DNA of 64,000 nt from Fuerstiella sp. (GTDB lineage Bacteria; Planctomycetota; Planctomycetia; Planctomycetales; Planctomycetaceae): assembly GCA_022843805.1 (NCBI GenBank), contig JALHMY010000037.1, positions 18,011-82,010 on the forward strand, written 5' to 3'. The notes beneath the pieces are model-generated. The model saw only the letters and a list, made by a program, of their open reading frames with translations. It made no database searches and had not been told where the DNA came from. The position numbers and the translations under genes are program-made. Shown one piece after another: positions 23,723 to 33,414 of this stretch; within the stretch, counting starts at the first letter, position 1, and every line of letters starts with the position of its first letter.

Positions 23723-24583
23723 ATGACCACGACCGCAGCAGGTGAATCCGATGAGCTGAGTCATGAGCGTCGAAATGTGATTCTGCTCGGCGCCAGCAAT
23801 CTGACGATCGCGTGGCGACAGATTGTCAGTCTGTTGCAGCAGGGTCTGGCTGAGCCTGTGAACCTGTTTGTTGCTCTCGGAATGGGGCGGTCCTATGTGA
23901 ACTGGTCCAGGTTCATGTTTCGACAGCTGCCCGGTATCAGCTGCTGTCAGCTATTCGAAGATTTACGAAGCCTTCATCAAAGTTCGGTTTCGCATCGTGT
24001 GGCATTACCCAATGAACTCGCCACGTTCGAGCCAGGTCTCAGTCCCCTGGTACTTATCACGGACGTCGGAAACGATCTGGTTTACGGAAGGCTGCCGGAA
24101 GCTGTTATATCTGCTGTCGACAGCTGTGCTGAGAATATCCGAAGGTGGAAACCGCAGAGCCGGATTCTGATCACCACATTGCCACTGCATTCGATACAGC
24201 GGCTGTCGAAGCTCCGTTTTCTGGTGGCGAGGACGATCCTCTTTCCCGGATCGCAGCTGACGTTGCCTGTCATCGCTGAACGCGCCGAGGAACTGGATCG
24301 TCTTGTCCGACAGTTAGCCGAACGTCACCAGATGAAAATTGTGGAACCACTCGATCATTGGTACGGACTGGATCCGATTCACGTGCGGAGTCATCTGCGA
24401 ACGGAAGCCTTTCGATACATCTTTGAGAACTGGTCAGAGTTTTCTGCCGCTGAAGTTCAGCGGGACGTCATCGCTGCAGCTCCAGCGCTGCCGAAGGTTG
24501 TCGAACGAATTGTCTGGGGACGCAGGCAGTCGACGGAGCAGCCCTGCTTTCTCGCCGATCGCCTCAGCGTCTTTGGATACTGA
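23723..24583 (+). CDS. SGNH/GDSL hydrolase-like protein
   Basis: The 286-aa protein shows the three SGNH landmarks: block I as LLGASNLT (Gly-Ala-Ser-Asn at 23-26, with Ser25 the candidate nucleophile), block III as TDVGNDLVYG (Asn of GND near 116) and block V as DPIHVR (Asp/His near 216-219). This points to an esterase or lipase-like fold, although the block I context is not the standard GDS. There is no signal peptide, so it is cytoplasmic. It lies 34 nt after the SDR gene, which suggests they act in one pathway, perhaps on an acylated or lipid substrate. Substrate is unknown. Confidence 0.75.
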   Translation: MTTTAAGESDELSHERRNVILLGASNLTIAWRQIVSLLQQGLAEPVNLFVALGMGRSYVNWSRFMFRQLPGISCCQLFEDLRSLHQSSVSHRVALPNELATFEPGLSPLVLITDVGNDLVYGRLPEAVISAVDSCAENIRRWKPQSRILITTLPLHSIQRLSKLRFLVARTILFPGSQLTLPVIAERAEELDRLVRQLAERHQMKIVEPLDHWYGLDPIHVRSHLRTEAFRYIFENWSEFSAAEVQRDVIAAAPALPKVVERIVWGRRQSTEQPCFLADRLSVFGY

Positions 24584-24759
24584 TCAGATTCGGACACAGC
24601 TCAAAGTCGCCGCGAGTTTCCGGGAGGCGCACTGCAATTTGTGAGACCCCCGGCCCGCGGGGCCGACTGTACGCCCGGCATTTCCACCCGCCGCATTCGT
24701 GACTCTGAAAAATGCAAAGACCTTTCTGAGCTCGCAGGGTGCGGACTGGTTCTCCGGCG

Positions 24760-26349
24760 TTATCCCTGCGGGCCACTGGCGGCGACTTCCGGCGCGGATT
24801 CCGACGCATACTTTTCGAAATTCTTTCGGAACAGTCCGGCCACTTTCCGAGCGGTCTTCTCAAACGCTTCCTTATCGCGCCATGCCAGTCCCGGGGACAG
24901 CATCTCTGCAGGAACACCGTCGCACTGAGTGACAACGTTCAGACCAAGAATGGGGTCGGTTTGCATGTTTGCCGTACGCAAAGCGCCGGAGTGGATTTCA
25001 TCAATGATTGCCCGAGTAAACCGCAGGGGCATGCGACTGCCGATGCCGTAGGCGCCGCCCGACCACCCAGTGTTCACAAGCCACACTGCCGAATCATGCT
25101 TTGAGATTTTTTCGGCCAGCAGGCTGGCATAACGTGCCGGGTGGCAAACGAGGAAAGGGCCACCAAAACAGGGTGAGAAGGTCGCCTCCGGTTCGGTGAC
25201 CCCCATTTCTGTCCCGGCAACTTTCGCGGTGTACCCGCTGATAAAGTAATACATGGCCTGTTCGCGACTCAGTCGGCTCACCGGTGGAATCACACCAAAG
25301 GCATCACACGTCAGAAAGATGACATCTGACGGATGAGTGGCCACGCAGGGGATTCTGGCATTCTTCATATGCTCAATCGGATAAGCGCCACGCGTATTCT
25401 GAGTGATGGACGTGTCATTGAAGTCCACATGGTGGTGGCCCTTGTCGTAAACCACGTTTTCCAGTACCGCTCCGAATCGCAGTGCGTCGAAGATTTCCGG
25501 TTCGGATTCCCGAGTCAGATAGACGGCCTTCGCGTAGCATCCGCCTTCGATGTTAAAGATGCCTTCGTCGGACCACCCATGTTCATCATCGCCAATCAGC
25601 GCTCGGCGCGGATCGGCCGAAAGAGTGGTCTTGCCGGTACCTGACAGTCCAAACAGCACCGAAGAGCGACCATTCTGCCTGTCGCAGGTGGCCGAACAGT
25701 GCATTGAAAGGATCCCACGTTTGGGCAAAAGATAATTCATGTAGGTGAAAACCGCTTTTTTCATCTCACCTGCATATTCAGTGCCCAGAAGTACGACTTC
25801 CCGTCGTTCAAGACTTAAGTCAACACTGGTTCTCGAAGTCATTCCTGTTGTGTAGCGATTCGCAGGAAATCCGCCAGCATTGTAAATTACGAAATCGGGT
25901 ACACCAAACTCAGCGAGTTCCGCGTCTGTGGGACGAATCAGCATGTTGTGCATGAATAGCGCATGATAGGGGCGAGCACAGATGACACGTACTTTCAGCC
26001 GAGTTGATGATTCCCAGCCCGCATAAGCGTCCACGCAATAAATCCTTGGGCGAGTATTCAGGTAGTCAACGGCTCGCTCACGGTTAATGGAAAACGTCAG
26101 CTCATCCTGAGGAAAATTCACCGGGCCCCACCAGACGTCGTTTTCAGAGTCTTTGTGACGGACCACGCGTTTGTCTTTGGGAGATCGTCCCGTTTTTTCA
26201 CCCGAATAGGCGATCAGGCAGCCCGTATCAGAAATACTTGTTCCCGATTCATGGCGAATCGCTTCTTCATAGAGAACGCTCGGGCTGATGTTGCGGCAAA
26301 TGTCTCGAACGGTGATACCGTGCGCAGTCAAATCAAACGGCTTTTCCAA
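24760..26349 (-). CDS. pckA: phosphoenolpyruvate carboxykinase (ATP)
   Basis: PckA converts oxaloacetate and ATP to PEP, CO2 and ADP, the first committed step of gluconeogenesis. The 529-aa protein is full length with SGTGKTTLSADP (kinase-1a P-loop, about 240), LIGDDEHGWSDEGIFNIEGG (metal site), GHHHVDFNDTSITQNTRGAYP and NTGWSGGAYGIGSRM. The start is a TTG at 26349 preceded by GGAAGGA with 9-nt spacing; no in-frame ATG precedes it closely. A family A repeat array lies about 55 bp upstream. The gene is monocistronic by position, and its 3' end is convergent with the SGNH gene. Confidence 0.96.
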   Translation of the reverse strand: MEKPFDLTAHGITVRDICRNISPSVLYEEAIRHESGTSISDTGCLIAYSGEKTGRSPKDKRVVRHKDSENDVWWGPVNFPQDELTFSINRERAVDYLNTRPRIYCVDAYAGWESSTRLKVRVICARPYHALFMHNMLIRPTDAELAEFGVPDFVIYNAGGFPANRYTTGMTSRTSVDLSLERREVVLLGTEYAGEMKKAVFTYMNYLLPKRGILSMHCSATCDRQNGRSSVLFGLSGTGKTTLSADPRRALIGDDEHGWSDEGIFNIEGGCYAKAVYLTRESEPEIFDALRFGAVLENVVYDKGHHHVDFNDTSITQNTRGAYPIEHMKNARIPCVATHPSDVIFLTCDAFGVIPPVSRLSREQAMYYFISGYTAKVAGTEMGVTEPEATFSPCFGGPFLVCHPARYASLLAEKISKHDSAVWLVNTGWSGGAYGIGSRMPLRFTRAIIDEIHSGALRTANMQTDPILGLNVVTQCDGVPAEMLSPGLAWRDKEAFEKTARKVAGLFRKNFEKYASESAPEVAASGPQG

Positions 26350-26358
26350 GGTGATTCG

Positions 26359-26365
26359 TCCTTCC
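26359..26365 (-). promoter_or_regulatory. ribosome binding site supporting the TTG start of pckA
   Basis: GGAAGGA on the minus strand lies 9 nt before the TTG codon at 26349. This supports a rare TTG start for a central metabolic gene. Confidence 0.6.
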
Positions 26366-26404
26366 GAAAGTCAGTTCTGTCGCTGATCGACTCGCTATTT
26401 ACGT

Positions 26405-26673
26405 GAGCGGCAAATTGTTTTTACCGCGAGGGCGAGGCTCCCGCCGAGCCGATCTTACCGGGAGGGCGAGGCTCCTGCCGAGCCGATCTTACCGGGAGGG
26501 CGAGGTTCCCGCCGAGCCGATCTTACCGGGAGGGCGAGGCTCCTGCCGAGCCGATCTTTTCACGGCTCAGCAGGAGCTTCGCCCTCCCATGTGTCGCAGC
26601 TTTTCACGGCTCAGCAGGAGCTTCGCCCTCCCATGTGTTATTCACGGCTCAGCAGGAGCTTCGCCCTCCCATA
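26405..26673. repeat. palindromic repeat array, family A (4 forward and 3 inverted units)
   Basis: The array begins GAGCGGCAAATTG, as the one at 17968 does. It has four forward units of GATCTTACCGGGAGGGCGAGG type (about 34 bp each), then three inverted units with GGCTCAGCAGGAGCTTCGCC separated by longer, variable linkers (CATGTGTCGCAGCTTTTCAC, CATGTGTTATTCAC). Forward units differ at single bases (CTCC/CCCC). The block can form a large hairpin. The ORFs drawn through it (26403-26753, 26635-26886) are artefacts. Confidence 0.88.
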
Positions 26674-27122
26674 TGCGCGGTGATTGGTATGTTTTCACCA
26701 GCCGGTCGCCTCAACATTTACGCCGACAGTTTATTTTGCTCCAAATACGATAGCAAACTCGTAATGGGCAATCACCATTTTCAAGGCCTGTGTCTCTGTT
26801 ATGGGGCCAGTGTTTCTCAGGCAGGCGAGTTTTCGAGTCGTCGACAGAGGTCTTCGAAAAAATACGGACGATTCGAATTGCCGTGATTCCTGTTAAAATG
26901 AGCAGGCTTGTTCAGCGAGGAAGTTTTGAGTGGCAGTTTCACGGGGCTTCGGCTGGAGTATTTGGCAATCAACGCTTGAGTTGTTCTATGTCTGCGAATA
27001 CAGTTCAGGCCGTGCGTTGCTGGTCACAGGCTGACTTGAAGATGGGTCGGCTGTGAGACAAATCGGTGATGGCATGTGATACGGCGGCAGCATGTCGCTG
27101 GTAAGTTCGATGGACGTGATTC
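26674..27122. other. gene-free stretch after repeat array
   Basis: About 450 bases lie between the array and the zinc-ribbon gene. The ORF 26790-27056 has no recognisable feature. I see no RNA gene or further repeat. Confidence 0.35.
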
Positions 27123-27130
27123 AAGGAGGA
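27123..27130 (+). promoter_or_regulatory. ribosome binding site fixing the zinc-ribbon protein start
   Basis: AAGGAGGA lies 6 nt before the ATG at 27137. It shows that the 15 residues the ORF track adds upstream are not translated. Confidence 0.85.
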
Positions 27131-27136
27131 TTCACG

Positions 27137-27481
27137 ATGAACCGAGTTTCGCTGCGATTGTATTCCCCACCCCAGGATGTGGAAGAACAGGAAACAGACG
27201 TCGACAATCTGTCGGACATTATCCCATTTGAAGCGGCTCGCAGAACTCTGATCTTTAGTGCACGGCTGCCGGAGCCAGCTCACCGGGCCAAACTGATTCG
27301 CGATAATGCCACGTGTCCCAGCTGTAATCATCAGGACATTGAAGTCCTGGAACTGGAAGACGCCGTAATCAGCTCCAGAAGCCGACTTCCGATACCGGGC
27401 ACCGCCACAATCGTGGGATTTCACTGCAATGACTGTGGCGTGGAATGGCCGGTCTACGAAATTTCTCGCAGAAATGGGTGA
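27137..27481 (+). CDS. small zinc-ribbon protein, conserved in planctomycetes
   Basis: This 114-aa cytoplasmic protein has two Cys pairs forming a likely zinc ribbon: CPSC (Cys 60 and 63) and CNDC (Cys 97 and 100), with the linker LPIPGTATIVGFH. From memory the LPIPGTAT-x-VGFHC pattern recurs in short planctomycete proteins of unknown function. Zinc binding is inferred from the CxxC pairs. A perfect ribosome site fixes the start. The gene lies 107 nt upstream of the giant propeller gene on the same strand, but no operon can be claimed. It could be a nucleic-acid-binding or regulatory protein. Confidence 0.8.
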   Translation: MNRVSLRLYSPPQDVEEQETDVDNLSDIIPFEAARRTLIFSARLPEPAHRAKLIRDNATCPSCNHQDIEVLELEDAVISSRSRLPIPGTATIVGFHCNDCGVEWPVYEISRRNG

Positions 27482-27588
27482 AAGTTCGTCCCGAAATGAT
27501 TCAACGAACGCATAGAATGCCTGTATGTCTGATGGACTAAACACCGGAAACTGAAGTCGAAGGGTCTTTTGATTCGGCCGATGAATTC

Positions 27589-30500
27589 ATGAGTTGGTTT
27601 CACCGAACTACTGGCCGAGCAACCTGCGATACCCTTTTTCGGGGTTGTCGTGTTCGAAAGCAGTGGAGCCGCATTCGTGAAGCGGTTCCGGCTGCGGTTA
27701 TGTGGCTGCTTTTTGTCTGTCCGATTTGGTGTCCTGCGGCCACGTTCTTTTCGAGCGTTCAGGCGCGCGGTCAGGAACACGGATCGTTTCAGCACCTTGA
27801 GCATGATCTGTTTCGGCAAAATGACTTTCAGCGATTGCTGGGTCGTGCAGGCGACGCAATACGTGACGGGCAGCTATCGGCTGCCGCAGAGATTCTTCAA
27901 ACGATTCTTTCTGCGGAGCAGGATGCTTTTCAGCTTGATGCGGATGTGAAGACGGTGACCAGCATTCGTGCGAATGCGATGTCACTGCTTTCCGAATCGC
28001 CTGAAGGAATGAGAACCGCATGGCAGCATCTGGTCGGGCGGGCTGCAGACTCTGAGCTTGCGTCTGCCGTTCATTCAGGAAACCGGATCGCAATCCGTCG
28101 AGTTGCCCGTAAATTTCCTTTCACGCAGGCGGGTATCAATGCGATCGTTCTGAGTCTGGTTGAATTTCGCGAACGGGGGGAACTGGATGCAGCTCGCCAG
28201 TATGCGGCTCACTGGATCGGACTGTATGAACGGCATGAACGATGGCAGGCACCTGTTCGAAAGGTTCAACAAACGATTGGCCGTCTGAATTCCCCGGATG
28301 GCTCCGCCGATCTTCTGCGCGCCGGAAATCAGACTCGGCCGTCGTTGATGATGCGGAAGGTTCCTGAAACATTGAGTGCTCCATGGCCAGTCCCGGTTTG
28401 GACATGGAACGCTGCAGGTGGCAAGCCCGGCGGACTTAACGTGGATCTTCTGAGCAGTGACAGTCAGACCGGCAGGGTTCAGAGTGTTGCACAGGAGGCC
28501 TCGTTTTCGAACTGGGTACCGTTGATCAGAGAATCGTCAATCATTGTTCGCAGTACCAGGCAGCTGCTGGGTTTTGAGAAGTTGTCCGGCAAGCTGATCT
28601 GGATGATGGATACCGATACCGGCCCCGGTTTTGCTTCTCCGAAAACTGCTGATCTCCCGAACGACGGCCTTTCCGGCACGGAGGAAGAATCGCACAGGGC
28701 TGCAGCCGACTGGACAACTCCTCGTTCCAGTTTTGGCTTGTTATCAGGTGACGACCAATATGTTTTCTTTGTCGATCATTTTCGATCACCTTCACAGCTT
28801 AGACAGTCGGCCGAGTATCCTGATCGCAGACGACGTTTTCGCGCTGGGCGAGGTGATATTCTTGCCCCGGGCTATCAGGAATTTCCGGACCTGCCTCCTC
28901 CCGCGACGCCGCGCGCCGGTGAGCGGCTGACGGCCCTGCGTTTTTCAGTGGGCTCCGCAGTACCGGTCGTGGCATGGACGATCGGTACCGTTCCGGAACG
29001 TCCCTATCTGATCCGAACCCATCAGTCTGATCAGTCTGATCAGTCTGATCAGTCCGTTGATGCTCAGCCTGAATTGTCAGCTCCGGCAGGCGAATTGCCC
29101 GCGGGCGAGTTTGCTGACCACCAGTTTCTGACAGTTCCCACAGGCAATGATTCTCATTTGTTCGTGCTCACCGGTACAAATGACCGAGTGTGGGCCAATT
29201 GCATCGCGAAATCGACCGGTCGTCTGTTGTGGCGACAGCCAGTCATTTTCGATCAGGATCTGATGATTCACCGGCTGGTCAATGTACCGGAAACAGAGAA
29301 GTCCGATGCCTGTCTGCTGCATGAAGATCTGGTCATCTGTGTGATGTCTTCGGGGAACGTCGTTGGGCTGAGCCAGGCAGACGGTCAGCTTCGATGGGCA
29401 ACGAACATTCGTGAAGAGAATCAGGGTGCGGGCACCGTGCCGTACGGAGTTCTTGATGACGGGCGAACCGGAACAATTGCCTTTCTCCCCCTCATTGGGC
29501 AGTCAAAGCTGATTTGTTCGTGCTTTCAGTCCAACAGCATTTTTGCACTGGATCTTCTGACCGGGCGGATCCTCTGGAAGGCACCCCGGAATTCCTCGGG
29601 TGAAGCCGGGATTTCGAGTCAGCCGGACCATTTTGCGGCCGGCATTTTCAGGGACCGCATTATCCTGCTGGGATCTCGACACTGCAGATCTATTCATCCT
29701 GATTCTGGTGAGCAGCAGTGGATTACGGAAGTGATCCAGCCAACCGGGCGAGCGTGGTGTTCGAGTGATCGTTGTCTGGTACCTGAATCAGACGGTCGCA
29801 TCGCAGTGATCGAAACAGAGACTGGAATGGTCAGCCGTGTGGCGCCTTCACTGCTGCCCGATGGTTCTGCCGGCCAGTATGGTTCGATTGCCGGGGATGA
29901 GGAAATCGTTGCGGTGAGTCTCCCGGATTCTGTCTCCGTGTTCCTGGGCTCGGATGCATTGCTGAAGAATCCCGCGCATGTGGAGATGCTTGCCAGCAAG
30001 CCGATGCTCAAATACCTGGTTATGGCGCAGGCACAGCTGCTTGCAGGCAACACACCGGCTTCACTGGATGTATTGAAGGAAGCGATTGGTGGTATGCCAG
30101 CGGACGAAGATGCGGTCCCCCTGCACCGTTTTGCTGCAGAACTGCTGTTGCAGGAAACGGGGAAACTCCTGTTTTCCGGTCAGACTGTCGCGACCGGTGC
30201 CTCAAGCCAGTCGATCCTTTCGGAAGAGTCCGTCGCCCGGCTGCAGAGCAGCTTCAGACTGCTCGACCAGCTAAAGTTGTCGGCGTCCGAGCAGGCTCGC
30301 CGTGAATTACTGGCCACCGTATGTCATATCCGCGAAATCGCTTTGGACAGACCGATTTTTAGCGGCGTAAGGGCTCGCGATCTGGATATTCCAATTACAA
30401 TCGACGGAGACTGGCAGGCTCAGCTGCTGCTGGCAATGGAAGCGTTTGAACCCAATCAGCCATTCGACAGTTCCGTTGAGCAGTCCTTTGAGCAATCAGA

Positions 30501-32199
30501 ACACCTCAGTCCACAGCAGGCAGAAAAGGCAATTCTGTTTCCCGACCTGCTGGGGAAGGGGCAGCAGTGGAGGAAACGAAGCGAGATTTTGCTCGACAAT
30601 GACAGTCCCGAAGCAGCCGAATTTCTTGCACTGACCGGAATTCGTCATCAAAGGGAAATGGGTATCCCCCCTGGCGAGGATGATCTGCGTTTATTGAAGA
30701 ATATTCGAGCATCCCGTCTGTCGATTTCAACATTCAAGCCGGCGGATGTCTCTGCCTCGGCTGGTGTGAACGCGGATTCTCGCAAACCTGCTGTGAAGAA
30801 CGCTGATGACTTCCCTGTTGTTCGAACGGTGTCATTTTCACAGAAACCTGTACTGCGAACCCCCGACTCATTCTGCATGGATGTGGTTCGTTATCGGTCC
30901 AATCTGCGGATGCCTCATCAGGGAGTGTTGCAGTGGCGAATGAACAATGAGTTGAGTGACAAAACAGAGATCGCCGGTTTCGACATGTTCGATGGTGCTC
31001 GGACAGATCAGATCACCGTGCCATTTGCCGTGCAAACATCCCGGACTGCTGAGCGGCAGGTTCTTGCTCCCGGAATTACTCTTTTGTGCGGCAGCAATGA
31101 TGTGGCCGTGGTCGGAGCTGCTCAGCCAGGTTCGGCGAGACTTCTCTGGCACCGACATGTCAGGGAAGAACCGCTCGCCGGAATTGTCGGAGTTATTCCC
31201 GGCCCTGTTGGCCCTGATTTTGTCGTTTGGCAGTCGGCTCGCCGACTCCATTGCAGTCATCCGCTCACAGGACGAACGTTATGGAGTCGGGACTGCCTGC
31301 AGTCACCGGGAAACAGTTCATCCGGATCAGCTCATTCTCTGTTCGGTGACGAAAATGTCATCATCGTCATGGGGGCGGACGAGAAAAGCTACCGACGGTA
31401 CCGCACTCGGGATGGTCTCTTCCTGGGCGATGGAAGCCTTCAGATTGGTCGTGGAAGTACGTCCGCATCGGTCGGTCGAAAACTGATCTATTCTGATGCG
31501 AACGGCAGGCTGAGGATCTTTGACGGACTGACCGGTGAGGATCCATTGTCTGACGCTCCACCAATTGAACTCTACAGCGCAGATATTCCCATCAGGGTGT
31601 TGAACGAAGGTCGAATTGTCACTGTCACGCGTCAGCATGAGATTCTGGTGCTGGATACGTTTGCTGACCGGGAGGTATTCCGCACTTCGGTCGCTTCGCA
31701 GATGAATACCCGATTTGTTTTCGGATTCGTCGCATTCGAACGTGACGGCAGGCTTTACGCCGGTTTAAACGACGAACATGCGTTTGGTCAGCAGTTTCGG
31801 GCGGCACCGGTCTTTGGCGAACCGCGAACGGATTTCGGACGGCTATTCTGTCTTCATCCGGAAACGGGCCAGCAATTCTGGTCCACGCGAACAGACCCCT
31901 CTGTTGTCCTGAATATCTTTGGAGAGAACTGTCCGCTGCTGATCACATGGACCAGAATGGTGAGTCTGGAAGATCAGTCGAGAATTCGATCGTCGGGTTC
32001 TCTTCGACTAAGAGTTCAGGACACAAAGACCGGAGAATACCTGCTCGACCGAAACAACCTGGCGTTTGATCTGCCCGTCCGAGGTGTGTATCACCAGGAT
32101 GAAGGCACCGTTCAAATATTTCTGCATGGGTCGCTGATCACGCTGACGCTCGACGACCGTCTGAACGAAATCCCGTCGCTCACTGAGTCGCACTGGTAG
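27589..32199 (+). CDS. large exported PQQ-type beta-propeller protein
   Basis: The 1536-aa protein has an N-terminal hydrophobic signal (VPAAVMWLLFVCPIWCPAATFF). A helical, TPR-like N-terminal part (about 60-240: FQRLLGRAGDAIRDGQLSAAAEILQTIL) follows, and then many PQQ/BamB-type propeller blades, such as VWANCIAKSTGRLLWRQPV, VVGLSQADGQLRWATN, IFALDLLTGRILWKAP, HCSHPLTGRTLWSRD and CLHPETGQQFWSTR. A second helical region near 800-1050 separates two propeller clusters. No PQQ-dehydrogenase active-site pattern was noticed, so a scaffold role in the periplasm or envelope is more likely. Such very long proteins are typical of planctomycetes. Confidence 0.87.
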   Translation: MSWFHRTTGRATCDTLFRGCRVRKQWSRIREAVPAAVMWLLFVCPIWCPAATFFSSVQARGQEHGSFQHLEHDLFRQNDFQRLLGRAGDAIRDGQLSAAAEILQTILSAEQDAFQLDADVKTVTSIRANAMSLLSESPEGMRTAWQHLVGRAADSELASAVHSGNRIAIRRVARKFPFTQAGINAIVLSLVEFRERGELDAARQYAAHWIGLYERHERWQAPVRKVQQTIGRLNSPDGSADLLRAGNQTRPSLMMRKVPETLSAPWPVPVWTWNAAGGKPGGLNVDLLSSDSQTGRVQSVAQEASFSNWVPLIRESSIIVRSTRQLLGFEKLSGKLIWMMDTDTGPGFASPKTADLPNDGLSGTEEESHRAAADWTTPRSSFGLLSGDDQYVFFVDHFRSPSQLRQSAEYPDRRRRFRAGRGDILAPGYQEFPDLPPPATPRAGERLTALRFSVGSAVPVVAWTIGTVPERPYLIRTHQSDQSDQSDQSVDAQPELSAPAGELPAGEFADHQFLTVPTGNDSHLFVLTGTNDRVWANCIAKSTGRLLWRQPVIFDQDLMIHRLVNVPETEKSDACLLHEDLVICVMSSGNVVGLSQADGQLRWATNIREENQGAGTVPYGVLDDGRTGTIAFLPLIGQSKLICSCFQSNSIFALDLLTGRILWKAPRNSSGEAGISSQPDHFAAGIFRDRIILLGSRHCRSIHPDSGEQQWITEVIQPTGRAWCSSDRCLVPESDGRIAVIETETGMVSRVAPSLLPDGSAGQYGSIAGDEEIVAVSLPDSVSVFLGSDALLKNPAHVEMLASKPMLKYLVMAQAQLLAGNTPASLDVLKEAIGGMPADEDAVPLHRFAAELLLQETGKLLFSGQTVATGASSQSILSEESVARLQSSFRLLDQLKLSASEQARRELLATVCHIREIALDRPIFSGVRARDLDIPITIDGDWQAQLLLAMEAFEPNQPFDSSVEQSFEQSEHLSPQQAEKAILFPDLLGKGQQWRKRSEILLDNDSPEAAEFLALTGIRHQREMGIPPGEDDLRLLKNIRASRLSISTFKPADVSASAGVNADSRKPAVKNADDFPVVRTVSFSQKPVLRTPDSFCMDVVRYRSNLRMPHQGVLQWRMNNELSDKTEIAGFDMFDGARTDQITVPFAVQTSRTAERQVLAPGITLLCGSNDVAVVGAAQPGSARLLWHRHVREEPLAGIVGVIPGPVGPDFVVWQSARRLHCSHPLTGRTLWSRDCLQSPGNSSSGSAHSLFGDENVIIVMGADEKSYRRYRTRDGLFLGDGSLQIGRGSTSASVGRKLIYSDANGRLRIFDGLTGEDPLSDAPPIELYSADIPIRVLNEGRIVTVTRQHEILVLDTFADREVFRTSVASQMNTRFVFGFVAFERDGRLYAGLNDEHAFGQQFRAAPVFGEPRTDFGRLFCLHPETGQQFWSTRTDPSVVLNIFGENCPLLITWTRMVSLEDQSRIRSSGSLRLRVQDTKTGEYLLDRNNLAFDLPVRGVYHQDEGTVQIFLHGSLITLTLDDRLNEIPSLTESHW
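29021..29056 (+). repeat. in-frame 9-bp tandem repeat inside the propeller gene
   Basis: Three exact copies and one near copy of ATCAGTCTG encode QSD-QSD-QSD-QSV in a loop between blades. The unit is a multiple of three, so copy-number change would keep the frame. It is a candidate for length variation between strains. Confidence 0.8.
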
Positions 32200-32225
32200 C
32201 ACTGCATCTCGCGTTGCCGGTCCAC

Positions 32226-32930
32226 TCAGAACTTCAGGTAGAAGTCTCGTGTCAATTCGACATATTCGGCCGAGTATTCCCGATGCTGATCGCTTCGTAC
32301 GATCAGGTTTGCTGCAGGGTGCAGGATGTCCGGTGGCTGCTGTCGAAATTCCAGCAACGATCGGGTGGGAAGCTTGCTGCTGATCGCCTGGATGTCACAG
32401 CGGCGATGACAAAACAGGTTTTGCTGCATGGCAAGAGCCCGAAATCGCTCCACGGAAGAACATGGCAGAATGACGCTGAAAAATCCCTGGGGAGACAATA
32501 ACCGTTCGACCGCACTGATCAATTCCTGATATCCCAGAGAGACGCTGTGCCTTGCGCGATTTCGGGGCAGTGAGCAGGTTGTTGTCAGGTCATGAAAAAA
32601 AGGCGGGTTCGAGACGATCAGATCATATGGGCTCGTCGCCTGAAATCGTGTGATGGAATCAGTGATGACTTCGAGGCGATTGCTCCACGGGCTGGTTCGG
32701 AAATTGTCAGCTGCCTGCAGAGAAGCGGATTCGTCAATCTCCACTGCCTGAACAATACTTTCCGGAAAGCGCTGTGCCAGCATCAGTGCGATGACTCCGC
32801 TGCCGGTACCGATATCCAGGATTCTTCGCGGGTCAGTCGCTGCGGCCCATGCCCCGAGCAGCACGGCATCGGTATTCACCTTCATGGCACAGCGATCATG
32901 CTGAACACAGAATTGTTTAAACTGAAACAT
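32226..32930 (-). CDS. trmN6: tRNA1(Val) A37 N6-methyltransferase family protein
   Basis: This 234-aa SAM-dependent methyltransferase has motif I DIGTGSGVIALMLAQR (about 39-54), the acidic residue at the end of strand 2 (AVEIDESA) and motif IV SNPPFF, the N6-adenine-type NPP(F/Y). The N-terminus FKQFCVQHDRCAMKVNTDAVLLGAW is diagnostic of the TrmN6/YfiC group, which methylates A37 of tRNA1(Val). Length is normal (about 240). It converges with the propeller gene, 26 nt away, and has its own upstream region. Substrate specificity is by homology only. Confidence 0.9.
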   Translation of the reverse strand: MFQFKQFCVQHDRCAMKVNTDAVLLGAWAAATDPRRILDIGTGSGVIALMLAQRFPESIVQAVEIDESASLQAADNFRTSPWSNRLEVITDSITRFQATSPYDLIVSNPPFFHDLTTTCSLPRNRARHSVSLGYQELISAVERLLSPQGFFSVILPCSSVERFRALAMQQNLFCHRRCDIQAISSKLPTRSLLEFRQQPPDILHPAANLIVRSDQHREYSAEYVELTRDFYLKF

Positions 32931-33052
32931 GAATCTGACAATAGCGTTTTAGAATTGCGTTGTCATTTCGACAGAGAGATTTCCTGGGCAAAAACATCTG
33001 GAGTGAGGCTGCACGCCTTTGGTATTGCCGCCGCATTCGACGGACGATGTGC

Positions 33053-33099
33053 AAAGTAGCCATCACTCTCCGAGTGACGAATTGCGATTCCCTGTCACC
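33053..33099. repeat. dispersed repeat, family B copy 1
   Basis: AAAGTAGCCATCACTCTCC-GAGTGACGAATTGCGATTCCCTGTCACC. The centre TCACTC-TCC-GAGTGA is palindromic and the outer part is conserved. Near-identical copies lie at 34325 and 47637. Confidence 0.85.
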
Positions 33100-33414
33100 T
33101 TTTCAAAGGCTATGTCAACCTGATGCACGATCAGGCAGAAACGGAGAACAGGAAATCGCACCGGTCGCCGCGCTGCCTGGTTCAGGTATTGAGAGTCTGC
33201 TTTCCGGCTCCGGGATCATTCGTTGTACGCCGCCAGTGAACTGGCTATCGCCATGCGCAGTGGCAGCAAATCTGCAGGAGGTTAAATCGGGATTTAGGTC
33301 GCTGAGGAATTCGCGGTCTTCATTGTTTCTTAATCCGGAAAAGCTTGCTAGCTGTGTTCGGTTCGCTATTTTAACTCCCGGTTTTTCCAATATTGACTTC
33401 GGGAAGGTGATAAA
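33100..33414. other. intergenic region upstream of the PEP-CTERM gene
   Basis: About 315 bases follow the repeat. The minus ORF 33115-33429 and plus ORF 32960-33454 look spurious. TTCGGGAAGGTGATAAA just before 33415 provides GGAAGGTG as a ribosome site for the PEP-CTERM gene. Confidence 0.4.

Noticed and set aside
26403-26886. ORFs 26403-26753 and 26635-26886
   Set aside because: They read through the second repeat array; no domain or codon pattern supports them.
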